Assembly (NCBI RefSeq): GCF_001583435.1
Contig: NZ_CP013251.1
Span: 1,622,117-1,686,116 of the forward strand
Length of the DNA: 64,000 bases
Origin: Endozoicomonas montiporae CL-33
GTDB taxonomy: Bacteria > Pseudomonadota > Gammaproteobacteria > Pseudomonadales > Endozoicomonadaceae
Direction of reading: 5' to 3'
The stretch's first letter is position 1; every line of letters starts with the position of its first letter. The notes beneath the pieces were generated by a model. The model worked only from the letters and a program-made list of their open reading frames with translations, was not told where the DNA came from and ran no database searches. The position numbers and the translations under genes were made by a program. Below are positions 8,812 through 17,056 of the stretch, piece after piece.

Positions 8812-9945
8812 TCAGGGTTTTACCGAACGGGTCAGTTCCTCTTTCCAGAGTTGTTGCGCCATTACGGTAACATCGTAAGGCGTCCAGAAACCATGGGGCT
8901 TGTGAATGCCTTTGTGGTGCTGCTCTGGCAAGCCTGCCAGAAGCAGGTTGCCGACTTTGGTAGAGCAGTTATAACGGGTGAGGTTGTACCCTTTGTCCTT
9001 GGTTGAATTCATATGGCTGACCATTTTGTCCCGGTCCAGCCCTTTCAGCTCGACCACATAGTCAGGAATACCGAATTGCACGCAATCTTCCTGAAATGTA
9101 TGACTGGCAGCCGTAATTGAAGAGCCGGGGAGGGTAGCTTTTATACCACTTAGTGCAGACTCCCTCATCCCCAGGTGTGAGACATACTGCGGCTTATTTC
9201 CTTGCCCACCTTTTCCTCCAATGACCAACGCTGCATGGCCGGAATTTTCCGGCGACCCATCCTGAAAAACGACAACATAAACAGATTCAGGGTTTGACAG
9301 CTTTTCACTCATCCTGACTAAGGCTTTGGTGAAAGCGGGGATATCATCAATTTTATGTCGTTTTGCTTTGCCATTAAATCGCCTTTTCTGTCCGGAGATA
9401 AGCTGACGTGTGCCTTTGAGTACACCGTGTTTTCGGGGAATAACAAGATTATCCTGCGTATGGAAATTTATCATTTCAGAAAGCGTTGCCCGATTGATCA
9501 TAGCATTCATTGCAGTCAGTTGTTGCTCGGTTGTTTTGTTTTTTACAGGTTTTATTGTGAAGTCCGTGCGCTCTTTGTCTGAAGGTGTTGTATAAACTGC
9601 TAAACCATTAGCCACCAGAAAAGCGGAGGCTATGTTCTGGCTTTGTTCCTTTGAAAGGAAATAGGGGGTTTTGCTTTGTATCGTTGCTGTAGTTTGCTCC
9701 AACAGCTGTTTGAACGTTGTTTTGGAATTTGACGGATCAGTTTCAACCTTTGTGATTTGGTAAGAGCGAACAGGGCGCGAATTGCGAGAAGGTTTTATCT
9801 GCGGAAGAAATTTTTTTGCGAAAGAATCAAGCTTTATACGCCACCCTTGCCACCCTGCTTTTTTGGACTGAGCGCTTTTATTGGCTTGCTCTGGTGTTGG
9901 AGGCGTTTGTGTCGTCTGTAATGGCGCTTTTGGTTCTGTTTTCAT
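8812..9945 (-). CDS. Putative effector with permuted papain-like (LRAT/NlpC-type) domain
   Basis: 377 aa with no signal peptide or membrane segment. The first 60 residues are Pro/Thr/Gln/Lys-rich and likely disordered, as in many secreted effectors. The C-terminal part carries GSPENSGHAALVIGG (around residue 237), then FQEDCVQFG, and later YNLTRYNCSTKVGNLLLAGL (around residue 325). A His in a GHAAL context preceding a Cys in an NC(S/E) context is the circularly permuted order of NlpC/P60, LRAT and YiiX-type proteins. Those families include peptidases, amidases and acyltransferases. The fold and the catalytic His/Cys are my inference; overall I do not recognise a named family. It starts 26 bp after the TatD stop with AGGGAA before the ATG, and it sits in one minus-strand run with the S9 gene. 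Confidence 0.5.
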   Translation of the reverse strand: MKTEPKAPLQTTQTPPTPEQANKSAQSKKAGWQGWRIKLDSFAKKFLPQIKPSRNSRPVRSYQITKVETDPSNSKTTFKQLLEQTTATIQSKTPYFLSKEQSQNIASAFLVANGLAVYTTPSDKERTDFTIKPVKNKTTEQQLTAMNAMINRATLSEMINFHTQDNLVIPRKHGVLKGTRQLISGQKRRFNGKAKRHKIDDIPAFTKALVRMSEKLSNPESVYVVVFQDGSPENSGHAALVIGGKGGQGNKPQYVSHLGMRESALSGIKATLPGSSITAASHTFQEDCVQFGIPDYVVELKGLDRDKMVSHMNSTKDKGYNLTRYNCSTKVGNLLLAGLPEQHHKGIHKPHGFWTPYDVTVMAQQLWKEELTRSVKP

Positions 9946-9971
9946 TGGCTTCCCTGCCAGTCGTGTCTGAT

Positions 9972-10778
9972 TTAAGCGTAGCTGGGGTTGGGAAGTGAGA
10001 GTATTTTGCGGGTGTTGTGTTGAGTGGCTGCAGCAATGTCTGCTGCTGTTTCAGAGCGAAGCTCTGCCAGAGCATCAAGTACTAAAGTCAGCCTTGTGGG
10101 TTCATTTCGTTGTCCCTGAAAGCCGTGCAGTGGCATATCGGGTGCGTCAGTTTCCAGTACTATGGCACTTAAAGGCAGGGAAGCTGCCAGAGCTCTTATT
10201 TTGCTGGCTCTGGGGTAGGTGATGCTGCCACCGAAGCCAAGACAGAAGCCCTGTTCAATGTACTGGTAAGCCTGTTGTTCACTGCCGGAAAAAGCATGCA
10301 CAATGCCGCCCTGTTTGACCGGGTTTAGTCTCAGTTGTTTCAGTATCTGGTCGTGAGCTTTGCGGGCATGAAGAATCACCGGGCGACTGAATTGTCGGGC
10401 CAGTTCCAGCTGTTTACAGAACCAGACGGTCTGAAGGTCATGGCTGACGGTTTGCACGGCAAAATCCAGCCCGATTTCACCCACGGCAACAATCTGAGGG
10501 TTGGTCTTGAGGTTTTTTTCCAGCAGGAGCAGGTCATCCGGCTGATGCTGTTCCACAAACCATGGGTGTATTCCCAGTGCCGGAAAGAGTTGCACCGGAT
10601 GCCTGTTTTCATGGCACAGCTGTAACAGTGATGACCAGCGTGCTGACTCAGTACCCGGTATGCAAATGCCCTTAATGCCTTGTTCAAAGGCGTTCGTGAT
10701 GACTTGCCCCCGATCCGGATCAAATTCAGAAAAATCGAGATGGCAGTGGCTGTCGATTAAAGCGGGTTGCTGGTTCAT
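9972..10778 (-). CDS. TatD-family metal-dependent deoxyribonuclease
   Basis: 268 aa, normal for the family. N-terminal metal motif LIDSHCHLDF (residues 7-16), then VGEIGLDF with the conserved Glu and Asp, VILHARKAHDQ (metal His), GGIVHAFSGSEQQA, and VLETDAPDMPL (metal Asp) near residue 205. TatD-like proteins are 3'-5' DNA exonucleases implicated in DNA repair or quality control. It is closer to the YjjV/YcfH type than to a tat operon member, because no tat genes are nearby. It is the first gene of the minus-strand run and is divergent from the gene at 10821. Confidence 0.88.
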   Translation of the reverse strand: MNQQPALIDSHCHLDFSEFDPDRGQVITNAFEQGIKGICIPGTESARWSSLLQLCHENRHPVQLFPALGIHPWFVEQHQPDDLLLLEKNLKTNPQIVAVGEIGLDFAVQTVSHDLQTVWFCKQLELARQFSRPVILHARKAHDQILKQLRLNPVKQGGIVHAFSGSEQQAYQYIEQGFCLGFGGSITYPRASKIRALAASLPLSAIVLETDAPDMPLHGFQGQRNEPTRLTLVLDALAELRSETAADIAAATQHNTRKILSLPNPSYA

Positions 10779-10820
10779 GGTCGTTTAATGTTATGGGTAT
10801 TTGTGCGTATAATCTACCGC

Positions 10821-11300
10821 ATGAATTATAAGCAGTATGGATGTGCACTGCTGGTGCTGGCTTCGATGGCAGCGCTGGTGGTGGTTCCCGGATTATTACA
10901 ACAACGAACACTGTTATCGTCAGAAGATAAAGCCAGAGAGTTCCACCGTACTTTCTGTCGTGTCTCGGCAGGATGCCGGCTGGATATTCATGATGGTACC
11001 ATCGAACTGTTCATTGAGCCTTATACTATGCCAGTACTCCAACCCTTGCAGATTGATGTGAAGATTGTTGGGGTCAAGCCTGAATCGGTGAGTATGGAGT
11101 TTATTGGCAGGGATATGGCTATGGGGCTGATGCCTCATAATCTTGAGCTTCTGGAGCACTCCACAAATTTCTGGTTCTACAGGGGCGAAGCAATGATCAC
11201 CTTTTGCCCCGTTGACCGGAATATGGTCTGGCTGGCTCGGGTAGTGGTGGAGTCCGATCAATTAATAAGAACAATGGTTTTTGAGTTGGAGAATCAGTAA
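10821..11300 (+). CDS. Membrane-anchored periplasmic protein, unknown function
   Basis: 159 aa. Residues 7-24 form a single hydrophobic segment (GCALLVLASMAALVVVPG) after a short basic N-terminus, so the body is probably periplasmic. It has three Cys (HRTFCRVSAGCRL and MITFCPVDRN). I do not recognise a domain. The stop directly abuts the start of the PCuAC copper chaperone (TAA then ATG), so the two are translated together and a role in copper or cytochrome oxidase assembly is plausible. A TATAAT at 10808-10813 lies only 7 bp before the ATG, which would make the message nearly leaderless. Confidence 0.7.
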   Translation: MNYKQYGCALLVLASMAALVVVPGLLQQRTLLSSEDKAREFHRTFCRVSAGCRLDIHDGTIELFIEPYTMPVLQPLQIDVKIVGVKPESVSMEFIGRDMAMGLMPHNLELLEHSTNFWFYRGEAMITFCPVDRNMVWLARVVVESDQLIRTMVFELENQ

Positions 11301-11792
11301 ATGATGGGTCTGGTTGGTTTATCTCGCTTTGTAAAAGCCTCCCTTTTGGGAATGCTGTTTTCTGTGTGCATCAGCTCGGTTAACGCTGCAGATGTGGTGA
11401 TTTTAAATGCTATGGCCAGAGCTGTTCCGCCGACTTCAACCAATACCGCAGCGTTTATGACGCTGAAAAATGTTGGTAAAGACGATATCAGGCTGGTCAG
11501 TGTGGACAGTAGTGTCGCCGAAAGAGTGGAGATTCATGGTCATCGCCATGAAGGCAATAAGATGATGATGTATGAAGTAGAGGATTTGGTACTGCCAGCT
11601 GATAAAGTGGTGAAGCTGGAGTCCGGTGGGTATCACATTATGATCATGGGGCTGAAAAAGACATTGAAAGAGGGCGAGAAAGTGCCGCTGACACTGCATT
11701 TCTCAGATTCAGATGCCATTGATATTCTCGCGCCGGTCAAGCCGCTGATGGAGACGCTTTCCAAAGATCCTCATGGACATATGTCGCACTGA
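11301..11792 (+). CDS. PCuAC-type periplasmic copper chaperone
   Basis: 163 aa with a signal peptide (about residues 1-29, cleavage after SVNA). The mature part matches the PCuAC/DUF461 family: TSTNTAAFMTLKNVG near the front, then the Cu(I) ligands in EIHGHRHEGNKMMMYEV and the downstream HIMIMGLKK. Together these correspond to the H(M)x10Mx21HxM copper site. A further His/Met tail (DPHGHMSH) ends the protein. Such proteins deliver Cu(I) to the CuA or CuB site of cytochrome oxidase. GGAG lies 10 bp before the ATG and the gene follows its upstream partner with no gap. Confidence 0.88.
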   Translation: MMGLVGLSRFVKASLLGMLFSVCISSVNAADVVILNAMARAVPPTSTNTAAFMTLKNVGKDDIRLVSVDSSVAERVEIHGHRHEGNKMMMYEVEDLVLPADKVVKLESGGYHIMIMGLKKTLKEGEKVPLTLHFSDSDAIDILAPVKPLMETLSKDPHGHMSH

Positions 11793-11843
11793 TTGCCTTC
11801 GATTGAGGTGTGCGAAACGATCTCCCAACAATTTCCCAGCAAT

Positions 11844-11883
11844 CTCTCAACAAGGTGAACGTCATAGAACACCTTGTTGAGAG
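11844..11883. terminator. Perfect stem-loop between convergent genes
   Basis: A 14-bp perfect inverted repeat, CTCTCAACAAGGTG / CACCTTGTTGAGAG, with a 12-nt loop, sits between the ends of the copper chaperone (+) and the Gate-domain gene (-). There is no clear T run on either side, so terminator is the likely but not certain role. Confidence 0.45.
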
Positions 11884-11911
11884 TGACGAGAATGGTTTTG
11901 TGTCTTAATAA

Positions 11912-13102
11912 TCAGAACAGGCTTTGGGTCAGCAGATAAATGTATCGGGCAGCAACACCGGCACAGAGTCCGCCAACGGTGTGAGCAATAATGGCTTTTG
12001 ATGTCAGGTTTCGAAAACCCAGAGTGTCCAGCATGGCAGTATGAGTACTCAGGTAACCACTCCAGCACATGCCCATGGCGGTAAACACAGCAATATCACT
12101 TTCACTGATGATGCCCTGGGAAATAAAGTTTGGCACCAGTGACATGGCTGCACCCACGGCACCCAGCGAGGTAATCGGGAAGGCTACCAGCTCGGGGTGG
12201 TCAAAGCCGAACAGCAACTGGAACAGCCAGGACAGTTCGCCTGCCAGCTTAGGCAGCAGGGCAACCCCTTCGTAAGCAGCACCGGTATAACCTTCCGCAG
12301 ACGGGCCAAAGGTCAGAACCATGACAACAGTACTGATAATCAGTACGCCGGGAATAATGGCCATGCCCATTTCCACGCCGCTTTTACCGCCGTCCAGAAT
12401 GGAATTCAGACCACGCAGCCAGACAGGGCTGTTGTTGTGTTCTTCAAGCAACTCGGATTTTTGTGACTTCAGCTCATCCAGCTTGATGGCTTTTACGTCA
12501 GAAGCGGTCAGGCGTTGCATCAGACGGGTGGAAATGATGGCGCCGACCATAGCGCCTGCCAGTCCCACCAGGGCAGCCTGCAGGAAATTCTGATCCGAAC
12601 CGCTTTCCAGCGTTGCCATAAAGGTGATGACGATCAAACCCATACCGAAAGCGGTACCAAAATTGGTCAGTGAGATCAGCTCGTGAGGTTTGAAGCTATT
12701 GCTAAAGCGTTTGTCTTTGGCAAGACTGATGATGGCCGGGTTGTCAGAAAAGAAGGTCATCATGGCGGCCATGGCGGCCCGGCCGGGTAAGTTGAACAGG
12801 GGGCGCATCAGTGGCATCAGCAGTCGCTCCAGCAGACCGATGACATGAAATTCAGTCAGGAGCCGGCTCAGGGCTCCGGCCAGAACGGTGATACCCATCA
12901 GGAACAGAACGGTATGCAGCAACAGGTCGTGGGCCGTGCTGAACAGCGTGTTGAACATATTGGTGAGACCCATTTCTGAGCCCACGTAACCGAAAAACAG
13001 AACCAGAAACAGTAGCAGGCCTAGCGGTTCGATGATCTGGCGAGCACCAAGGTTACTCGATTGGACTTTGTCTTTATCAGACACCGAGACAAATTCATTC
13101 AT
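11912..13102 (-). CDS. Gate-domain (nucleoside-recognition) membrane protein, CD0519/CD1768-like
   Basis: 396 aa with about nine hydrophobic segments (around residues 27-45, 62-80, 155-172, 177-195, 245-270, 300-375). Motifs AAMAAMMTFFSDNPAIISLA and FPITSLGAVGAAMSL match the Gate/nucleoside-recognition family that includes SpmA-like proteins, and more specifically those called CD0519/CD1768 family. It is an inner-membrane protein of unknown substrate. It is a single gene, convergent with the copper chaperone and 141 bp downstream of the prfC stop in the same direction. Confidence 0.75.
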   Translation of the reverse strand: MNEFVSVSDKDKVQSSNLGARQIIEPLGLLLFLVLFFGYVGSEMGLTNMFNTLFSTAHDLLLHTVLFLMGITVLAGALSRLLTEFHVIGLLERLLMPLMRPLFNLPGRAAMAAMMTFFSDNPAIISLAKDKRFSNSFKPHELISLTNFGTAFGMGLIVITFMATLESGSDQNFLQAALVGLAGAMVGAIISTRLMQRLTASDVKAIKLDELKSQKSELLEEHNNSPVWLRGLNSILDGGKSGVEMGMAIIPGVLIISTVVMVLTFGPSAEGYTGAAYEGVALLPKLAGELSWLFQLLFGFDHPELVAFPITSLGAVGAAMSLVPNFISQGIISESDIAVFTAMGMCWSGYLSTHTAMLDTLGFRNLTSKAIIAHTVGGLCAGVAARYIYLLTQSLF

Positions 13103-13203
13103 ATAGGCTCCGGGAGGGGACTGGAGAGTAAAGATTAGGTGAAAACAGTCAGTGACGCAGAGTTTTGAACAGTTGTACTACATAAAACCATTATTGAATC
13201 AGT

Positions 13204-13237
13204 CAGGAACAGGCAGGAAAAGCCAGCCTGTTCCCTG
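13204..13237 (-). terminator. Possible prfC terminator
   Basis: Inverted repeat AGGAACAGGC / GCCTGTTCCCT just after the prfC stop; no T run follows, so support is weak. Confidence 0.35.
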
Positions 13238-13243
13238 CCATTA

Positions 13244-14830
13244 TCAGTGCTCGCGAGTCGTTCGGAAGTTAACGTCCGGATAGCGCTCCTGCGACAGAGA
13301 CAGGTTAACCCGTGTAGGTGCCAGGTAAGTCAGGTGTCCACCACCATCAATGGCCAGATTCTCGGCGCATTTGCGTTTGAATTCTTCCAGCTTCTTTTCA
13401 TCGCTGCATTCAATCCAGCGTGCAGTATTAACATTCACCGGCTCGTACAGGGCTTCTACCTTGTATTCATCTTTCAGGCGACGCATAACCACATCGAACT
13501 GCAGAACACCCACCGCACCCAGAATCAGGTCATTATTATTGACCGGCATAAACAGCTGGGTGGCACCTTCTTCCGACAACTGCTGCAGACCTTTCTGCAA
13601 CTGTTTCAGCTTCAACGGATCTTTCAGGCGCACCCGGCGGAACATTTCCGGAGCAAAGTGAGGAATACCGGTGAACTTCATCAGTTCACCCTGACTGAAG
13701 GTGTCACCAATCTGGATGGTGCCGTGGTTGTGCAGGCCGATGATATCACCGGACATCGCTTCTTCGACATGAGAACGGTCACCCGCCAGGAAGGTCACAG
13801 CGTCGGCGATTTTAACGTCTTTGCCAATACGCACATGCTTCATCTTCATGTTGCGGGTGTACTTACCGGAACAGATACGCAGGAAGGCGATGCGGTCACG
13901 GTGTTTCGGGTCCATGTTGGCCTGAATCTTGAAAACGAAGCCGGAGAATTTGTCTTCCGCAGGTTCAACAGCACGTTCGTCGGTATGACGTGGCAGCGGC
14001 GCGGGAGCCCAGCGGGCGAAGTCATCCAGCATTTCACGCACACCAAAGTTCGCCAGTGCGGTACCAAAGAAGACCGGTGTCATGCGGCCAGCCCGGTAGG
14101 CTTCCAGGTCGAATTCATGGCTGGCGCCCTGAACCAGTTCGATTTCTTCCACGAAGTCGTCGTAGATTTCATCCAGCAGTTCACGGGCTTCATCACTGTC
14201 CAGTCCCTGAATGCGGATGTCTTCCGGCACCGTGTGACCCTGACCGGGAGTAAATACATGAATGGTATCGGTGTAAAGGTTATAAACACCCTTGAAACTC
14301 TTGCCCATGCTGATGGGCCAGGTGATCGGCGCGCACTGGATTTTAAGGATGCTTTCGACTTCGTCCAGCACTTCGATCTGATCCCGTACTTCACGGTCCA
14401 TCTTGTTGACGAAAGTGAAAATAGGGGTGTCGCGCAGTCGGCAGACTTCCATCAGCTTAATGGTGCGATCCTCGACACCTTTGGCGCCATCGATCACCAT
14501 CAGGCAGCTGTCAACGGCTGTCAGTGTGCGATAGGTGTCTTCCGAGAAGTCTTCGTGCCCCGGTGTGTCCAGCAGGTTGACGGTGCAACCTTTGTAGGGA
14601 AACTGCATCACCGAGGTGGTGATGGAGATGCCGCGCTCCTGCTCCATCTTCATCCAGTCAGAAGTCGCCATACGTCCGGATTTTTTACCCTTAACGGTGC
14701 CTGCCATCTGAATAGCTCCGCCGAGAAGCAGCAGCTTTTCCGTAATGGTGGTCTTACCCGCATCAGGGTGGGAGATGATAGCAAATGTGCGTCTAAGCCT
14801 TATTTCATCGGCTAATGAGGTATTTGACAT
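13244..14830 (-). CDS. prfC: Peptide chain release factor 3 with phage-supplied N-terminus
   Basis: 528 aa, matching RF3 length. The GTPase domain shows P-loop [14 protein letters not shown] (residues 21-34), [10 protein letters not shown] (switch I), [10 protein letters not shown] (G3) and FVNKMDR (G4). Domains II/III follow to the usual end FRTTREH. RF3 recycles RF1/RF2 after peptide release. I place the start at ATG 14830 ([10 protein letters not shown]); an upstream in-frame start at 14962 would add 44 residues absent from the family. The first 17 codons lie outside the attachment core and come from the prophage. They replace the native MSALAQEVANRR... left at 62703-62764. The protein should be functional, but its promoter region is now phage DNA. 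Confidence 0.93.
   Translation of the reverse strand: MSNTSLADEIRLRRTFAIISHPDAGKTTITEKLLLLGGAIQMAGTVKGKKSGRMATSDWMKMEQERGISITTSVMQFPYKGCTVNLLDTPGHEDFSEDTYRTLTAVDSCLMVIDGAKGVEDRTIKLMEVCRLRDTPIFTFVNKMDREVRDQIEVLDEVESILKIQCAPITWPISMGKSFKGVYNLYTDTIHVFTPGQGHTVPEDIRIQGLDSDEARELLDEIYDDFVEEIELVQGASHEFDLEAYRAGRMTPVFFGTALANFGVREMLDDFARWAPAPLPRHTDERAVEPAEDKFSGFVFKIQANMDPKHRDRIAFLRICSGKYTRNMKMKHVRIGKDVKIADAVTFLAGDRSHVEEAMSGDIIGLHNHGTIQIGDTFSQGELMKFTGIPHFAPEMFRRVRLKDPLKLKQLQKGLQQLSEEGATQLFMPVNNNDLILGAVGVLQFDVVMRRLKDEYKVEALYEPVNVNTARWIECSDEKKLEEFKRKCAENLAIDGGGHLTYLAPTRVNLSLSQERYPDVNFRTTREH
14763..14779. other. attL core of the prophage
   Basis: The 17 bp TCAGGGTGGGAGATGAT occur here inside prfC and again at 62703-62719. 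On the coding strand they encode IISHPD of RF3. Left of the core is host prfC; to the right begins the prophage. Confidence 0.88.
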
Positions 14831-14846
14831 GACTCTAAATTCATAC

Positions 14847-14870
14847 TGTGTACACAGGTATGTACACATA
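14847..14870. repeat. TGTACA repeats near attL (candidate integrase arm sites)
   Basis: Palindrome TGTGTACACA (14847-14856) followed by TGTACACA (14861-14868). The same words recur at 62516-62573 beside the integrase gene. They are placed like arm-type or excisionase sites, or like a repeated operator; the role is inferred. Confidence 0.5.
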
Positions 14871-14942
14871 AAAAATATGAGACAAACCTGAAAAGAAAAT
14901 TGGGCGCATATCTTATGAAACACGCCAGCTTCCGGCAAGAAC

Positions 14943-15155
14943 TCATTTACGATCAGAGGCAAATGGCGATAGTAACTGCTTGCAAATACACCTTAACTCG
15001 TTGGCTCTTGGTCTTCGACACATATCTTTACTATCTTCGTGAGCCTTGGCTTCCGACTCTAATTCTCTTGCAGCTATTTTTAACAGGAATTCCATGCTCT
15101 CAATATAAATACTGAGACTCTTGGTATCCAACCGTTCGGCGCTATTATTATCCAT
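14943..15155 (-). CDS. Small SOS-controlled prophage protein, unknown function
   Basis: 70 aa beginning [20 protein letters not shown], mostly helical and charged, with two Cys near the end. I do not recognise it. The start is well supported: AGGAG lies 6 bases before the ATG, and a near-consensus LexA box lies 25 bp upstream at 15180-15199. It is the last phage gene before attL and reads toward prfC, whose start is 113 bp downstream with no terminator visible between them. Candidate roles are antirepressor (as Tum of phage 186), excisionase, or SOS-induced cell modulator; none is shown by sequence. Confidence 0.7.
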   Translation of the reverse strand: MDNNSAERLDTKSLSIYIESMEFLLKIAARELESEAKAHEDSKDMCRRPRANELRCICKQLLSPFASDRK

Positions 15156-15179
15156 CCTGTACTCCTGTTTTACCGAAAC

Positions 15180-15199
15180 TACTGTATATAAAAACAGTA
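15180..15199 (-). promoter_or_regulatory. LexA (SOS) box
   Basis: TACTGTATATAAAAACAGTA, a CTGT-N8-ACAG palindrome very close to the gammaproteobacterial LexA consensus. It is placed upstream of the gene at 14943-15155. Confidence 0.85.
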
Positions 15200-15498
15200 T
15201 TATTTTCTACATTCTGTCGTATAACTTCGAATTGCTACCACTATCTCACAAGTTTCGAATCTATCAAGTTTTGACTATTTCTTAGTCAATTTGTAACTGA
15301 AGCCATAGTCACTATCACACATTCCCAGTTCAACCGACTGATCAAACGAGTCTTATTTTCCAGATTTCCCCGCCCATCTGGTTCTAAAGGGTTTTAGGGA
15401 AAACCTGATTTCACTTTTTACAAGACAAGCCTTCGGCGGCTCTCTAACAAGGCGTTAGAAAATTTCTCATCAATTAAATTAAGCTACCCTTGACGACT

Positions 15499-15800
15499 GT
15501 TTGGCCTATGCGCCAAACTGGCTCCCATCACCCCTGCGCTGCTGATAACAGTTGCTGGGTGGGAGCCACCCATCAGGACAAACGGCACTCTATGCCGGGC
15601 GTCCATGGATAAAAAACCGTGAACGGTGGGTCAAGCCGTGCCTTGCTGCTTTGCAGGGAGGCGGAAAGCAGTGGGGAGTGCTAGCAACTCTTATCAGCGT
15701 CCCGGCACCACTTTCTAACCAGCTCTGTTCCCCAGAGCTGAGGCTCCATGTTGAATACGATATGGACATCAGAACCGCACTCTTTGAGCTGCGGTTTTTT
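15499..15800 (+). ncRNA. Candidate structured RNA with terminator
   Basis: This gene-free stretch is rich in nested pairings. There are local hairpins GTTTGGC/GCCAAAC (15499-15518) and CAGCTCTG/CAGAGCTG (15720-15740). GGCTCCCATCACCC (15520-15533) pairs with GGGTGGGAGCC (15557-15567). A long-range helix joins GCTGATAACAGTTGCT (15541-15556) with AGCAACTCTTATCAGC (15683-15698), 15 of 16 pairing. It ends in a Rho-independent terminator AACCGCA/TGCGGTT plus six T (15773-15800). A TTGACG at 15490-15495 could be a -35 box. I do not recognise the family. Confidence 0.5.
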
Positions 15801-15921
15801 CGTTTCTGGAACATACGACACCTGTATTTGTTATGACGTCAGTGTCGCGAGGCCTGCGCGTAGTTACAGTGTGTCAACAAAGGAACGGAGAAATATTGAT
15901 GTGAGTCAGTTTTCAAATCGT

Positions 15922-15940
15922 AGTTGCCAGGTTGGCAACT
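15922..15940. promoter_or_regulatory. Palindromic operator candidate
   Basis: AGTTGCCAGGTTGGCAACT is a near-perfect dyad 48 bp upstream of the -35 box of the XRE gene, a plausible binding site for that regulator. Confidence 0.45.
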
Positions 15941-15987
15941 TTGGTGAAAAAGCTGACCCAGATCAAAGAAGAAAGGCAGTTCAGCCA

Positions 15988-16016
15988 TTGACAAGACCAT
16001 GTTTCCAAAAATAACA
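15988..16016 (+). promoter_or_regulatory. Promoter of the XRE-type regulator gene
   Basis: TTGACA (15988-15993), 17-bp spacer, ATAACA (16011-16016). The start codon is 20 bp further on, with GGAG between. Confidence 0.6.
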
Positions 16017-16035
16017 GATGGGGGCGGAGCTATGA

Positions 16036-16596
16036 ATGTACAAACCGTTTACGCTGTCACTAAGAGTTATAATTCGGTCACGGAACTGGGAAGATCAGGA
16101 TTTAGCCGAGGAGATAAACGTGGAGAAATCAACCGTTTCACGGTGGCTCAATGGAGAGAGAGAACCAAAGAACCTGACCGAGCTGGTTAAACTGGCTGAT
16201 AGCCTTGACATTTCTCTGGACGAGCTGGTCGGGCGGGATCGGGAAAGGGCTAAGGCGATGAGTCGCTTGAGGCATATGGATAAGGGTATGTTTCGCAAGG
16301 CGAGGGAGTTGTTCAGTTATGCGGTTCACTTGCCTGATAAAGATCTGGCAGTATTGCTGGACAAAGCAAAGGCAATTCACGTGGAAGCCATGAACCTGGA
16401 ACAATTAGACCAAAATGAATTCAAGCAACGACTGGCGATTTCACCGGGGCTGAAGCGAGATATCTCTGACGCGCCAGCTGTCATCAAATATCTAACAGCC
16501 GACGGCATCGTCAGGGCAGAGATCAGGCGGGATTACTGCATTATCAGGCAGGCATTCAAAGAACCAAGCTACTGGTTTGAAGAGTGGGTGGAGTGA
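16036..16596 (+). CDS. XRE-family HTH transcriptional regulator
   Basis: 186 aa. The HTH_XRE domain covers about residues 8-62 (DLAEEINVEKSTVSRWLNGE followed by REPKNLTELVKLADSLDISLDELVG). The remaining 120 residues are helical and unrecognised and lack an S24 peptidase domain. The start ATG 16036 has GGAG six bases upstream. It stands alone at the left end of the prophage behind its own promoter, with a dyad operator candidate at 15922. It may be a second regulator besides the S24 repressor at 46645, perhaps working with the ImmA-like peptidase at 17057. Confidence 0.75.
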   Translation: MYKPFTLSLRVIIRSRNWEDQDLAEEINVEKSTVSRWLNGEREPKNLTELVKLADSLDISLDELVGRDRERAKAMSRLRHMDKGMFRKARELFSYAVHLPDKDLAVLLDKAKAIHVEAMNLEQLDQNEFKQRLAISPGLKRDISDAPAVIKYLTADGIVRAEIRRDYCIIRQAFKEPSYWFEEWVE

Positions 16597-16622
16597 GGAA
16601 AGGCCGGGCAGGATGCCCAGCG

Positions 16623-17039
16623 TTACAAGATGGGATCTTGCCGATTGGTGCCAACCTTTTCCGGTTTCAACAGCTCGTGCTTGCCATTAAACAGGTCTGA
16701 AGCAATGTAGCGGATAATGGCGTAGGTGTAGATCAGGCTGCCATTGATGAAGAAGCCGAATACCCAATTACTTAGCTGGAAGCCGAATGGTCTGAACCCT
16801 TGACATAACATAAGCAACATCAGGAAGCCCACTTGTATGCAGAGCAGGACGTAGATTTTTTTATCGAATTTTTCTCGGTGCTTCCTTCTGGATCGATGCC
16901 ATTCAAGCTGTTCTTGCTGGATGCTTTTTAGTTCTGTTGATGCTTCTGCTTGAGCATTCTGTATCAGAGAGGTTCTGGCAGCTTGTGACTGTCTCTTAAG
17001 AGAAGAGAATAACGTATCCTTGTCGTTTACCTCAGCCAA
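16623..17039 (-). CDS. Two-helix membrane protein, unknown
   Basis: 138 aa. Residues 1-60 are a charged, Gln-rich helical segment, probably coiled coil. Two hydrophobic helices follow (about 64-82 KIYVLLCIQVGFLMLLMLC and 92-112). It follows the ImmA-type peptidase gene by 17 bp in the same direction, so the two look co-transcribed. It could be a superinfection-exclusion or sensor partner. No family is recognised and function is open. Confidence 0.65.
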   Translation of the reverse strand: MAEVNDKDTLFSSLKRQSQAARTSLIQNAQAEASTELKSIQQEQLEWHRSRRKHREKFDKKIYVLLCIQVGFLMLLMLCQGFRPFGFQLSNWVFGFFINGSLIYTYAIIRYIASDLFNGKHELLKPEKVGTNRQDPIL

Positions 17040-17056
17040 CCTTGGCCTCCTTAAAA

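Noticed and set aside
13247..14815. A 522-codon open frame antisense to prfC
   Set aside because: RF3 is well conserved and in the normal frame; the antisense frame is a codon-bias shadow with no start signal or recognisable protein.
15445..15475. AACAAGGCGTTAG as a possible attC or attI piece at the left prophage end
   Set aside because: No paired L arms or matching R''/R' boxes surround it.
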